Positions 51,505 to 60,798 are shown, counted from the first letter of the stretch. The stretch is 64,000 nucleotides of DNA from Thermanaerothrix solaris (GCF_032334255.1 NZ_JAUHMF010000001.1:930001-994000); one strand, 5' to 3'. Notes: generated by a model not told the origin, from the letters alone. A program made the numbers and translations.

Positions 51505-52377
51505 ATGTCAATCAATAATGGTTTCACCATTGATGCTCTGATGCCCCCAGAGATGGCACAGAAAGCCGAAGCCATTGGGGTTAAAAAGGCAAATTTAGAT
51601 TTCTGGTCTATGCTGGCGCTTTCAGTTTTAGCCGGGGCATTTATTGCCTTGGGGGCAATCTTTGCCACCACGGTTAGCGCCGGATCCACCTTGCCTTATG
51701 GTGTGACCCGCTTGCTGACCGGCCTCGTCTTCACCTTGGGTCTGATCCTGGTCATCGTCGGTGGCGCTGAACTCTTCACTGGCAACAACCTCATCATTAT
51801 GGCCTTTACCAGTGGAAAGGTCACGCTAGGCGCCTTGTTGCGCAATTGGATTATCGTCTATATTGGGAATTTCATCGGCTCGGTTGCTACTGCCCTATTG
51901 GTCTTTCTCAGCGGGCAGTATAAATTTGGCAACGGTGCGGTCGGCTTAAATGCGCTCAACATTGCCAACGCAAAAGTCAATCTGGAATTTGTGCAAGCGA
52001 TTGCCTTGGGCATCCTGTGTAACGCGCTGGTCTGTCTGGCCGTTTGGTTATGCTACAGCGCCCGCACTACCACCGATAAAATCCTGAGCATCATCCCGCC
52101 TATCTCTGCCTTTGTGGCCGCCGGATTTGAACACAGCATTGCCAACATGTACTTCATCCCGATCGGTCTTTTTATCAAAGAATGGGCACCGGCGTCATTC
52201 TGGAAACTGCAGGCTCTGGTTGACGCCGGAAAAACGCTCGAAAGTTATGCCAATCTGACCTGGGGCAACTTTTTCCTGGCCAACTTACTGCCCGTGACCA
52301 TTGGCAATATCATCGGTGGTGCTTTCATGGTTGGCTTGGTTTATTGGTTCATTTACTTGCGTCATCACCGCTCGTGA
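51505..52377 (+). CDS. focA: Formate/nitrite transporter family channel (FocA-like)
   Basis: 290 residues with six membrane spans. FNT family signatures: GGAELFTGNNLIIMAF, where the channel-lining loop lies, NALVCLAVWLCYSART and FEHSIANMYFIP, with GNIIGGAFMVGLVYW near the end. These channels pass formate, nitrite or hydrosulfide. Lying just ahead of formate dehydrogenase, formate import or export is by far the likeliest. AGAGGAG precedes the ATG. Confidence 0.93.
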   Translation: MSINNGFTIDALMPPEMAQKAEAIGVKKANLDFWSMLALSVLAGAFIALGAIFATTVSAGSTLPYGVTRLLTGLVFTLGLILVIVGGAELFTGNNLIIMAFTSGKVTLGALLRNWIIVYIGNFIGSVATALLVFLSGQYKFGNGAVGLNALNIANAKVNLEFVQAIALGILCNALVCLAVWLCYSARTTTDKILSIIPPISAFVAAGFEHSIANMYFIPIGLFIKEWAPASFWKLQALVDAGKTLESYANLTWGNFFLANLLPVTIGNIIGGAFMVGLVYWFIYLRHHRS

Positions 52378-52410
52378 ATTGGTTGTTGTTGAGTTATGAG
52401 AGAGGTGAGT

Positions 52411-55188
52411 ATGGTCAAAATAATCATTGACGGAAAAAAATTAGAGGTACCCGAAGGAATGACGGTACTGGAAGCCGCCGCACAGGCAGGGATTACGATC
52501 CCCACCCTGTGTTATCACAAAGATCTCAGCCCTCATGGGGGTTGCCGCCTGTGTGTAGTTGAAGTCAAAGGGGCACGTACATCTTTGGCTTCCTGCACCC
52601 TACCGGTTAGCGATGGCATGGAAGTTACCACCGAGTCCCCGGCCTTACGTGAATCGCGGCGCACTATTTTACAACTTCTGCTCTCGACCTACCATGATGC
52701 GGGTTACGCTAGCAAAGATGGTCATTTCAATGAACTCGAACACTGGGCACGAGCCTATGATCTAGACCCTGCCTCGCTCATGGCCAGGGCGCCGCGCTAT
52801 CCGATCAATAGTGATCCTAATCCCTTTGTTTGGGTGGATTTAAATAAGTGTATTCTGTGTGGGCGCTGCATCCGTGCCTGCGCCGAGGTGCAGGGGCGCT
52901 TCGTATGGGGATTATCCGAGCGAGGGTATGATACTCGCATTGTGGCCGGGATGGATGAAACCATGCTCGAAGCACGGTGCGAGTCCTGTGGTGCCTGTGT
53001 GGCCTACTGCCCCACCGGCGCATTGGATAACAAACCCTCTGTCAGCGCTGGTGCACCTGATAAAGTGGTGACCACAACCTGCGCATATTGTGGCGTGGGT
53101 TGTCAGTTTGACCTCCACATCAATACCAAAGAAAACCGTATCATCCGCGTTGTCTCCAATCCCAATGCGCCGGTAAATGGCATGCATTTGTGCGTCAAAG
53201 GACGTTACGGTTACGACTACATCCATCACCCCGACCGCTTGCTCAAGCCCAAAGTCCGCGCTTACTTGCTAAAGGGTGAAAAACGCCCTGCCAATGGTGA
53301 TCGCGGCCCTTGGGTCGAGGTAGATTGGGAAACCGCCCTTGACATCGTCGCCCGTAAACTTGCCGAGACTCGTGATACGTACGGCCCGGACAGTGTGGGT
53401 ATCTTGACCTCGGCGAAGTGCACCAATGAAGAAAATTATCTGATGAACAAGTTGGCACGGCAGGTCATTGGAACTAACAACATTGATCACTGCGCCCGCC
53501 TGTGCCACTCCAGCACGGTGGCCGGCCTGGCTATGGCCTACGGCTCCGGTGCAATGAGCAACTCCATGAAGGACGTAGCCGAAAAAGCCGCTGCTATTTT
53601 TATCATCGGCTCAAACACCACCGAGCAGCATCCCGTCTTTGGTGCCATGATTCGCCAGGCAGTACTAAAACGTGGCGCCAAGTTGATCGTGGCCGATCCG
53701 CGGCGCATTGACATCACCGAGTTTGCCACCCTTCATCTTCAACAGCGGCCCGGAACAGACATTGCTCTCTTAAACGGGCTAATGCACATTATTGTCCAAA
53801 ATGGCTGGGAAGATAAAGCCTTTATTGTCGAACGTACCGAAAATTACGACGCCTTTGTTGAAAATCTACGCGACTACACCCCCGAAAGAGTTGCCGCAAT
53901 CACCGGTGTGCCGGTGGAACAACTTTATCAAGCAGCCGAAATCATGGGTAAATATCACCCCATGGCCGTCATCTGGGCCATGGGCATCACCCAGCACATT
54001 GTCGGGGTTCAGAACGTGCTAACTTTGGCCAACCTCCAGATGCTCTTGGGCAACATGGGCATCCCCGGCGGTGGGGTCAATCCTCTCCGCGGTCAGAACA
54101 ATGTTCAAGGCGCCTGTGATATGGGCGGCTTGCCGGATGTCTATCCCGGTTACCAGCGCGTAACTGCTGAAGAGGCACGGCTGAAATTTGAACAGGCATG
54201 GGGAGCCTCTCTCTCCGATAAGGTGGGACTGGCTGTCACCGAGATGATCCCGGCGGCGGGTGAAGGCAAGATCAAAGCCATGTATATCCTGGGTGAGAAC
54301 CCGGTGATGAGCGATCCCGATACCAACCACGTCCGTCATTGCCTGGAGCGCCTGGAATTTTTGGCACTTCAAGAAATCTTTCCCTCTGAAACCTCAGTTT
54401 ACGCCGATGTTTTGTTGCCGGGGGTTTCATTTGCCGAAAAAGATGGCACCTTTACCAACACTGAACGCCGTATTCAGCGCGTTCGTCAGGCCATTCGGCC
54501 TCTTGGTGATGCGCGCCCTGATTGGATAATCATTCGCGATCTGGCCCAGCGCATTATGAGTCAAGGCCAACGCAAGATTAATCCAGAAGCCCCCTTTGCC
54601 GACTGGAATTACACCGATACAGCGCAAATTATGGATGAAGTGGCAGCCCTAACGCCCATTTACGCCGGCGTTAGCCATGCCCGACTTGAAGCCGGTGAAA
54701 GTTTGCAATGGCCGGTACGCGGCAAAGATCACCCTGGCACGCCCATTCTCCACGTGGGTCAATTCACCCGAGGGAAAGGTAAATTCCATCCCACTGTCCA
54801 TGTACCGCCAGCAGAGCAACCCGATAAAGATTATCCTATGGTATTGACAACCGGGCGGGTGCTTTACCACTGGCATGGCGGTGAAATGACACGCCGCTCC
54901 AAAGGGTTGTTAGAGGTTTATGATCGGCCCCTGATTGAGATCAGCCCTGAGGACGCTCAACGCATTGGCCTTAATGGTGTCCGTTACGTTAAAGTCACCT
55001 CGCGTCGCGGCAGCATTGTCGCCGAAGCCTGGATCACCGATCGCGTGCCACCTGGTTTGGTCTATGGTAATTTCCATTTCCCCGAAGCTTCAGTTAACGA
55101 ACTGACTCTCGCTGCGCTAGACCCGATTTCAAAAATTCCCGAGTATAAAGTCGCGGCGGTCAGAGTAGAAGCCTATCACACCACCTAA
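52411..55188 (+). CDS. fdhA: NAD-linked type formate dehydrogenase alpha subunit (cysteine form)
   Basis: 925 residues from the ATG at 52411 (GAGAGGTG upstream; an ATG at 52396 has none). Iron-sulfur ligands: [2Fe-2S] C34, C45, C48, C62; [4Fe-4S] C147/150/153/157 and C190/193/196/200; a cluster by the molybdopterin domain C224, C227, C231, C261. The active-site ligand is Cys365 followed by His366 (CARLCHSSTVAGL), where E. coli FdhF has selenocysteine. The substrate Arg lies in NPLRGQNNVQGACDMG. The His-Cys cluster found in NuoG-type proteins at about residues 95-108 is absent. It oxidises formate to CO2, or the reverse, using tungsten or molybdenum. Confidence 0.95.
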   Translation: MVKIIIDGKKLEVPEGMTVLEAAAQAGITIPTLCYHKDLSPHGGCRLCVVEVKGARTSLASCTLPVSDGMEVTTESPALRESRRTILQLLLSTYHDAGYASKDGHFNELEHWARAYDLDPASLMARAPRYPINSDPNPFVWVDLNKCILCGRCIRACAEVQGRFVWGLSERGYDTRIVAGMDETMLEARCESCGACVAYCPTGALDNKPSVSAGAPDKVVTTTCAYCGVGCQFDLHINTKENRIIRVVSNPNAPVNGMHLCVKGRYGYDYIHHPDRLLKPKVRAYLLKGEKRPANGDRGPWVEVDWETALDIVARKLAETRDTYGPDSVGILTSAKCTNEENYLMNKLARQVIGTNNIDHCARLCHSSTVAGLAMAYGSGAMSNSMKDVAEKAAAIFIIGSNTTEQHPVFGAMIRQAVLKRGAKLIVADPRRIDITEFATLHLQQRPGTDIALLNGLMHIIVQNGWEDKAFIVERTENYDAFVENLRDYTPERVAAITGVPVEQLYQAAEIMGKYHPMAVIWAMGITQHIVGVQNVLTLANLQMLLGNMGIPGGGVNPLRGQNNVQGACDMGGLPDVYPGYQRVTAEEARLKFEQAWGASLSDKVGLAVTEMIPAAGEGKIKAMYILGENPVMSDPDTNHVRHCLERLEFLALQEIFPSETSVYADVLLPGVSFAEKDGTFTNTERRIQRVRQAIRPLGDARPDWIIIRDLAQRIMSQGQRKINPEAPFADWNYTDTAQIMDEVAALTPIYAGVSHARLEAGESLQWPVRGKDHPGTPILHVGQFTRGKGKFHPTVHVPPAEQPDKDYPMVLTTGRVLYHWHGGEMTRRSKGLLEVYDRPLIEISPEDAQRIGLNGVRYVKVTSRRGSIVAEAWITDRVPPGLVYGNFHFPEASVNELTLAALDPISKIPEYKVAAVRVEAYHTT

Positions 55189-55226
55189 ATCTGCCATAAT
55201 TTTGCATTCACTAGAAGGGAGCAGGG

Positions 55227-57182
55227 ATGGCCACAATTACAATCAATCAGCAAACCTATGAAGTTCCCGATGGAATCACCGTCTTACAAGCGGCTAGGCA
55301 ATTAGGGATATTCATTCCCACCTTATGCGATCATCCTCACCTGACGCCCTATGGGGGATGCCGGTTGTGCATGGTGGAGATCGAGGGTTTTCGCACCCTG
55401 CAAGCCGCCTGTACTATCCCGGTATCGAACAACATGGTGATCCATACTGAGAGCGAAAAGGTCAAAAAAGCACGCGAATTTGCCCTTTCGCTCATTTTTA
55501 GCGAACGCAACCACTTTTGCCCCTACTGCCAGGTTAGCGGAGGGGACTGCGAACTGCAAAACGCGGCCTATCGCTTGGGAATGACCCACTGGCCGCTGCA
55601 ACCCAATTGGCAACCCTTCCCGGTGGATGCGTCTCATCCTTATATTATCCTTGAACACAACCGCTGTATCCTCTGCCGTCGTTGCATCCGTGCCTGTAAT
55701 GAACTGGTCGGTGTCAACACCCTCGGTGTGGCAAATCGCGGGGCACGCACGTTCATCATCGCTGATTTCGAAGTACCCTTAGGTGAGAGCACCTGTGTGT
55801 CATGCGGCATGTGTGTTCAAGTGTGCCCCACCGGTGCTATGATTGATCGTAAAAGCGCTTATCTGGGGAAGAAATCTGAAGCCGAGCATGTGGCAACCGT
55901 TTGCACCGGTTGTAGTCTGGGCTGTGGCCTGGACGTGCTGATCACCGATAACCGCATCCTGAGCATTTACGGTGACTGGGATGCGCCAGTAAATCAGGGT
56001 GTCTTGTGCAAAGTAGGACGGTACTACCCACTGGACGATGAGCGTCCACGGGTGACCCAACCTCTGGTGCGCAAGAACGGCGAGCTTCGACCGGCAACCT
56101 GGGAAGAAGCCTTGGACACCGTCGCTAGCGCTCTCAAACGTCATGCCGCTAACAGCCTCGCACTGGCATCCGCTCGGCTGACTGCTGAAGCCCTGTATCT
56201 CTTCCGCAAGGTATTTACAGAAGGGTTGCAAAGCCCTCTGGCAACCACCTTGAACGGTGATGCTGTGCGACCCTTGATAGAGGCAATGGATGATCTCGGC
56301 GAGCCTTTTGAAGGAAGCGTTGCAGAATTAGATCGTGCTACCTCCATCCTGGTCATGCAAGCCGATTTAGCCAACAACCATGAAGTTCTGGGATTCATGG
56401 TACGGCGCTCTCTTAATCGTGGCACACACATTGTGATCGCCGATAGCCAGGAAAATCACCTCTCACACCTTGCAGAAGTCACACTGCGCTTCAAAGAGGG
56501 ACGCCAGTTGGCGGTTATTGAAGGGTTGATAGCCGCGGTCGCCAGGTTGGGTTTGAACCGCACCGAATACGCTGAAGATGCGGTTGCCAATCTGGCTAAT
56601 GCGGCTAAGTCAACTGGATTGGCAACGGATGATTTTCTTAAGGCCGCTTACCAGATCACACGCGGCGAAAAGCCGGTCATCGTTTATGATCCCGCCGCGC
56701 TCAAAGAGGGAGTCGCCATCAAAGCCCTGGTGCGGTTAGTCAGGATGATCGGGGCAACCTTGATCAGCCCGAAAGGGGAAGCCAACAGCCTGGCCGCGGC
56801 GCAATTTGATTTGATTGAGCCTCTGCGCCCGGGCACGTATGAAGTAGCCTTTGTGGCACTGGGGGACGAAATCCCCAGCGAAACCCTGGTCGCCGCATTA
56901 GAGCGGACACCTTACTTAATCGTCCAAGCCAGCCGTGAATCGAAACTCACCGCCCGTGCTGATGTGGTACTACCGGTCTACACCTGGGCTGAAGAAAGCG
57001 GCCATTACCTTAACCTAGAAGGCCGCTTGCAAGAAGCCCATCCGTGCCTATCCGCACCAGAGCAGGCTCGATCCAATGAAACCGCTCTGCGCGCGTTAGC
57101 CACTGCCCTTGGGATTGACGTGAACGGAGATTGGCGGGCTACACTTACTCAGCGTGTCGCCCCAGTCGCCGTAGCCGTCTAG
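55227..57182 (+). CDS. HoxU/NuoG-like iron-sulfur subunit with inactive molybdopterin-type domain
   Basis: 651 residues. Ligands: [2Fe-2S] C34, C45, C48, C62; His-Cys cluster H96, C98, C101, C108 in ERNHFCPYC, the form found in HoxU; [4Fe-4S] C147-C157 and C190-C200; and an N7-type set C226, C229, C233, C261. The following 390 residues resemble the molybdopterin-oxidoreductase domain of NuoG. No Cys or Sec at the metal site is seen, so no catalysis is expected. It probably links the diaphorase to the hydrogenase HoxYH, as HydA does in the bifurcating [NiFe] HydABCSL. It shares its N-terminal plan with FdhA, so the two are paralogous. AAGGGAG precedes the ATG. Confidence 0.9.
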   Translation: MATITINQQTYEVPDGITVLQAARQLGIFIPTLCDHPHLTPYGGCRLCMVEIEGFRTLQAACTIPVSNNMVIHTESEKVKKAREFALSLIFSERNHFCPYCQVSGGDCELQNAAYRLGMTHWPLQPNWQPFPVDASHPYIILEHNRCILCRRCIRACNELVGVNTLGVANRGARTFIIADFEVPLGESTCVSCGMCVQVCPTGAMIDRKSAYLGKKSEAEHVATVCTGCSLGCGLDVLITDNRILSIYGDWDAPVNQGVLCKVGRYYPLDDERPRVTQPLVRKNGELRPATWEEALDTVASALKRHAANSLALASARLTAEALYLFRKVFTEGLQSPLATTLNGDAVRPLIEAMDDLGEPFEGSVAELDRATSILVMQADLANNHEVLGFMVRRSLNRGTHIVIADSQENHLSHLAEVTLRFKEGRQLAVIEGLIAAVARLGLNRTEYAEDAVANLANAAKSTGLATDDFLKAAYQITRGEKPVIVYDPAALKEGVAIKALVRLVRMIGATLISPKGEANSLAAAQFDLIEPLRPGTYEVAFVALGDEIPSETLVAALERTPYLIVQASRESKLTARADVVLPVYTWAEESGHYLNLEGRLQEAHPCLSAPEQARSNETALRALATALGIDVNGDWRATLTQRVAPVAVAV

Positions 57183-57214
57183 GATAGTTACTGGTCAAGG
57201 TGGAAGGAGATGCC

Positions 57215-57757
57215 ATGAGTAAACCCAAAGTTGCTACCGATTGGTTAGCCGGCTGTGCCGGTTGTCACATGTCATTCCTGGATATAGACGAGCGTATTGT
57301 TAATTTGGTCGAATTGGTGGATTTGCGCTCCTCTCCCATCACCGACCTCAAAGAACCCGACTCCAGCGGTGTGGATGTGGGCATTCTGGAAGGTGGAATT
57401 AACAATACCGCCAACGAAGAGGTTGCCCATAAAATGCGGCAACGCTGCAAGATCCTGGTAGCGCTGGGTGATTGCGCGGTGTTTGGAGGAGTGCCGGCCA
57501 TGCGTAACTTTTTCAAGATCGAAGATGCTCTACGCCGTGCCTACATTGAAACGGAAAGCACCGACGCTGAGGGCAAAATCCCGGATGATCCCGAATTGGC
57601 AAAACCCACCCGGGTTCGTGCCGTGAGCGAAGTGGTAAAGGTGGATGTCTTTGTCCCGGGTTGCCCACCCAGTGCAGATATCATTTATTACGTCCTGAGC
57701 GAATTGGCACAAGGGCGCATCCCCGTGCTCAAAGATGAGCGTCTCCAATGGCATTAG
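57215..57757 (+). CDS. hoxY: [NiFe] hydrogenase small subunit, group 3 (HoxY-like)
   Basis: 180 residues from the ATG at 57215 (AAGGAG upstream). C14, C17, C87 and C150 bind the proximal [4Fe-4S] cluster (GCAGCHMSFLD, LGDCAVFGG, VPGCPP). SFLDIDERI and GGVPAMRNFF match HoxY of NAD-reducing hydrogenases. There is no signal peptide or Tat motif and only one cluster, as in the cytoplasmic group 3 enzymes. Partner of HoxH, encoded 35 bases downstream. Confidence 0.95.
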   Translation: MSKPKVATDWLAGCAGCHMSFLDIDERIVNLVELVDLRSSPITDLKEPDSSGVDVGILEGGINNTANEEVAHKMRQRCKILVALGDCAVFGGVPAMRNFFKIEDALRRAYIETESTDAEGKIPDDPELAKPTRVRAVSEVVKVDVFVPGCPPSADIIYYVLSELAQGRIPVLKDERLQWH

Positions 57758-57791
57758 TGGTAGGGTGCAACAAAACGAGGAGGAAACACCT

Positions 57792-59234
57792 ATGGCTACC
57801 GTAACCCCCCAAAAGATCACCATTGAGCCGGTAACGCGGATCGAGGGGCATGCCAAGATCACCATTCGGTTGAATGAAGCAGGCAAAGTTGAACGCGCCT
57901 ATTTGCACATCAATGAATTCCGTGGCTTTGAGAAGTTCTGCGAGGGACGCATGGCGTTTGAGATGCCGGTGATCACCCCGCGCATCTGCGGCATTTGCCC
58001 GGTCTCACATCACCTTGCTGCGGCCAAAGCCTGCGATGATCTGTACGGCTGCCCCCCACCCCGACCAGCCCAATTGCTGCGCGAACTCATGCACATGGGA
58101 CAGGTGATCCAAAGCCATGGCATGCACTTCTTTGAATTGGCCGGCCCAGACCTCTTATTGGGTTTTGATGCCGACCCCGCCATCCGCAATGTGGTGGGGC
58201 TGATTCAAGCGAACCCCGACCTAGCCCTGCGTGCGGTTCGCCTGCGCAAATTCGGTCAGGAAATTATCCACATCCTGGGCGGTCGGCGCATTCACCCAAT
58301 TTTTGCCGTTCCCGGCGGCGTGAATAAAGCCCTGACCCGTAGTGAACGTGACCAGATTCTGGCAGGTCTAGATGATGCCATCGAAACAATCCAACTAGGG
58401 TTGAAGATTTTCAAAGAGTGGGCCGAGGCCAACCAGGAAGACATCAATCGTTTTGCCGTCTTCTCCACCGGTTATTTCGGTATGGTCAAGCCTGGAAACA
58501 CGCTGGAACTCTACGATGGTCAATTGCGACTTATTGACGCCAACGGTCAAGAGTTGGAGTACTTCGATGGACGGGAGTACCTGAATTACATTGCTGAGCA
58601 TGTTGAATCCTGGTCATACCTGAAATTCCCTTACTACAAGAAGATGGGTTGGCCAGCTGGGGTTTACCGCGTTGGGCCGTTGGGGCGGCTCAACGTCGCT
58701 GACCGAATAGCCACGCCTTTAGCCGATGCCGCACTGAAGGAGTTCAAAGCCCTTAATCGTGGCAAGCCGGTAGAGCAAACGCTCTATTATCACTACGCAC
58801 GCCTGATCGAAGCCCTCTACGCGGCGGAAAACGTGCGCGTCCTTCTCGACGACCCCGACATCCTCAGCACCGATATCCTCAACACCCGCCAAGAGATCCG
58901 TGGTGAAGGGGTTGGGGTGATCGAAGCCCCGCGGGGCACTCTTTTCCACCACTATTGGGCTAAACCCAACGGCCAACTGGAACGGGTCAATCTCATCGTC
59001 GCTACCGGCCACAACAACTGGGCCATGAGTGAAGCCGTGGACAGTGTGGCTAAGACCTACATCACCGGGCCGGAGATTCGAGAAGGACTGCTCAACCGCG
59101 TCGAAGCTGCCGTCCGCGCTTATGATCCCTGTCTTTCGTGCTCCACCCACGCCGTAGGGCAAATGCCCATGGTGATCGAGATCTTGGATGCCCAAGGTCA
59201 ATTGCGGCAAACTCTGGCTCGTCTGCATGAGTGA
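57792..59234 (+). CDS. hoxH: [NiFe] hydrogenase large subunit, group 3d-like (HoxH)
   Basis: 480 residues from the ATG at 57792 (GAGGAGG upstream; the frame to 57735 overlaps hoxY). N-terminal ligand motif R64-C66-C69-H73 (RICGICPVSH) and C-terminal DPCLSCSTH with C447, C450, H453, which hold the Ni-Fe(CN)2CO site. A 27-residue tail follows H453 and must be removed by the maturation protease encoded next. The PVTRIEGHAKI and GRRIHPIFAVPGGV segments fit group 3 enzymes. It oxidises H2 or reduces protons. Confidence 0.96.
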   Translation: MATVTPQKITIEPVTRIEGHAKITIRLNEAGKVERAYLHINEFRGFEKFCEGRMAFEMPVITPRICGICPVSHHLAAAKACDDLYGCPPPRPAQLLRELMHMGQVIQSHGMHFFELAGPDLLLGFDADPAIRNVVGLIQANPDLALRAVRLRKFGQEIIHILGGRRIHPIFAVPGGVNKALTRSERDQILAGLDDAIETIQLGLKIFKEWAEANQEDINRFAVFSTGYFGMVKPGNTLELYDGQLRLIDANGQELEYFDGREYLNYIAEHVESWSYLKFPYYKKMGWPAGVYRVGPLGRLNVADRIATPLADAALKEFKALNRGKPVEQTLYYHYARLIEALYAAENVRVLLDDPDILSTDILNTRQEIRGEGVGVIEAPRGTLFHHYWAKPNGQLERVNLIVATGHNNWAMSEAVDSVAKTYITGPEIREGLLNRVEAAVRAYDPCLSCSTHAVGQMPMVIEILDAQGQLRQTLARLHE

Positions 59235-59796
59235 AAGTTTCGCCTGCTCAGATCTGCCGCTTCCTTCCCTCGACATATGGGGGAAGGAAGCGTTTTCCTG
59301 TTCCCCACGCCTGCTCATCCTGGGCATTGGCAACCCGGATCGCCAGGATGATGGCCTTGCATGGCATCTTATTAACCGCCTTACAACCTATTGGGGCTAT
59401 TCAAAGGTATTAGACATCGGAGAGACCCTTCCTGTGAATGAGGGACTCACGTTGTGCACTGATTTGCAACTGAGACCGGAGATGGCCGAAGATCTTGCAA
59501 CCTACACGCACGTTTGTTTTGTGGATGCACATACCGGCGCTCTCCCCAAGGAAATTTGCTGGCAGACCTTGCAAGCCGGGTTTCAACCCTCACCGCTGAG
59601 TCATCATCTGACCCCTCAGTCCTGCTTAGCCCTGGCTGAGGCGCTATACGGGCACTCTCCAGCCGGATTCTTGCTTTCTGTGCGCGGGTATGAATTCGGC
59701 TTCTCACGTCAATTATCAGAACGAACTCAGAGACTGCTGGATTCTGTGGTGAATCCTTTACTCCGATGGTTAACACCTTTCCTTCAACAAGGATAG
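59227..59796 (+). CDS. hoxW: [NiFe] hydrogenase maturation protease (HoxW-like)
   Basis: 189 residues from the ATG at 59227, overlapping the hoxH stop by 8 bases. LGIGNPDRQDDG and VDAHTG carry the two acidic nickel-binding positions (Asp in place of the more usual Glu in the first), and LSHHLTP the His, as in the HyaD/HycI/HoxW family. It cuts the HoxH C-terminal tail once nickel is inserted. An N-terminal extension of about 28 residues precedes the usual start. A frame to 59188 exists but lies inside hoxH. Confidence 0.9.
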   Translation: MSESFACSDLPLPSLDIWGKEAFSCSPRLLILGIGNPDRQDDGLAWHLINRLTTYWGYSKVLDIGETLPVNEGLTLCTDLQLRPEMAEDLATYTHVCFVDAHTGALPKEICWQTLQAGFQPSPLSHHLTPQSCLALAEALYGHSPAGFLLSVRGYEFGFSRQLSERTQRLLDSVVNPLLRWLTPFLQQG

Positions 59797-59911
59797 GATT
59801 TGATGACAATTTGCGTCTGCAATGATTACAGAGGTCACTATAACCCCACCCATGCAAGATGATAAAAACTATACAAGACTCTGGTCTAAACGTCGTTATA
59901 GGTGGTAGAAC

Positions 59912-60394
59912 ATGGAAGCCAACCTGGTAGCCCTTTTGAAGAGCATCCCATGGTTCATCGAACTCGGCCAGCACCAGTTAGAAACTCTGGCCAGCCTGGC
60001 CCATGAGCGATATTTGGCGCCGGGTGAAGTACTATTTCAAGAGGGCGATCAACCCGATTTTCTCTACCTCGTGCTGGATGGTCGCGCCAGTGTCGAGATT
60101 AGCGTACCTGGCCATGGATCGGTGCGCATCCTTCAGGCTGAACCCCTGGATATCTTGGGATGGTCAGTTTTGACGCCTGTTGTGCGTCAGCGTACCACCA
60201 CCGTGCGTGCTCTCACTCCGATGCGGTTACTGGCTCTTGAAGGCAAAGCCTTGCAACAGCAGTGTGAGATGGATCCACACCTCGGTTATGTTATTACCCG
60301 TCGCTTGGCCAATGTCGTGGCCAGCCAGTTGTTGGTCACCCGCCTGCATCTAATGGAAATACTCATGAATTCTTCGCGCGAAGCCGTAGGATAA
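59912..60394 (+). CDS. Cyclic-nucleotide-binding-domain protein without DNA-binding domain
   Basis: 160 residues. A Crp-type beta-barrel is visible (RYLAPGEVLFQEGDQPDFLYLVLDGRASV) with a following helix, and the frame stops before any helix-turn-helix. It cannot act as a normal Crp/FNR regulator. The key phosphate-binding Arg/Ser pair of cAMP-binding members is not evident, so the ligand, if any, is unknown. AGGTGG precedes the ATG. It sits between the hydrogenase protease and hypA, with 115 bases ahead of it in which I see no clear promoter. Confidence 0.85.
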   Translation: MEANLVALLKSIPWFIELGQHQLETLASLAHERYLAPGEVLFQEGDQPDFLYLVLDGRASVEISVPGHGSVRILQAEPLDILGWSVLTPVVRQRTTTVRALTPMRLLALEGKALQQQCEMDPHLGYVITRRLANVVASQLLVTRLHLMEILMNSSREAVG

Positions 60395-60401
60395 AGTGGA
60401 C

Positions 60402-60417
60402 TATTATAGGTATAATA
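60402..60417 (+). promoter_or_regulatory. -10/inverted repeat ahead of hypA
   Basis: TATTATA-GG-TATAATA (60402-60417) is a perfect 7-bp inverted repeat containing TATAAT (60411-60416). It ends 9 bases before the hypA ATG. No ribosome binding site is visible, so a leaderless or near-leaderless hyp transcript is possible. It matches the element at 24834-24849 at 14 of 16 positions. Confidence 0.45.
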
Positions 60418-60426
60418 TAAACCCCC

Positions 60427-60771
60427 ATGCACGAGTTACCGGTTACCGAAAGCATTCTTTCTATTGCACTTAAGCATGCCCAGGAAGCAGGGGCTCAGCG
60501 TGTTACCGATATCCATATTGTTTTGGGCAAGTTCTCTAGCATCGTGGATGATTCGGTGCAGTTTTACTGGGATCTGATCAGTGCGGGCACTATCTGCGAA
60601 GGCGCACGGCTCCACTTTCAACGCCCAACTCCGCGCATGCGCTGTCAGGATTGTCAGCACGAATTTGAAGTCAACGACATCCTTCACCCTTGTCCGGCGT
60701 GCAACAGTTTTAACCTGACGTTGCTCTCAGGTGACGAATTCTATTTAGAAAGCATTGAAATCGAACGCTAA
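60427..60771 (+). CDS. hypA: Hydrogenase nickel-insertion protein HypA
   Basis: 114 residues beginning MHELPVTESI, with the nickel-binding His2, and the zinc ribbon CQDC...CPAC (about residues 74-97). Length and ends fit the family. It delivers nickel to the HoxH precursor together with HypB. No ribosome binding site is seen. Followed 27 bases later by hypB. Confidence 0.96.
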   Translation: MHELPVTESILSIALKHAQEAGAQRVTDIHIVLGKFSSIVDDSVQFYWDLISAGTICEGARLHFQRPTPRMRCQDCQHEFEVNDILHPCPACNSFNLTLLSGDEFYLESIEIER

Positions 60772-60798
60772 CCGTCAACATTTATTATGGAGTAAATA

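Noticed and set aside
52411..55188. Selenocysteine in formate dehydrogenase
   Set aside because: The codon at residue 365 encodes Cys, and there is no in-frame TGA, so no selenocysteine insertion is needed.
47514..57182. [FeFe] hydrogenase in the NuoE/NuoF cluster
   Set aside because: No H-cluster cysteine motifs occur in the HoxU-like protein or elsewhere; the hydrogen site is the [NiFe] HoxH.
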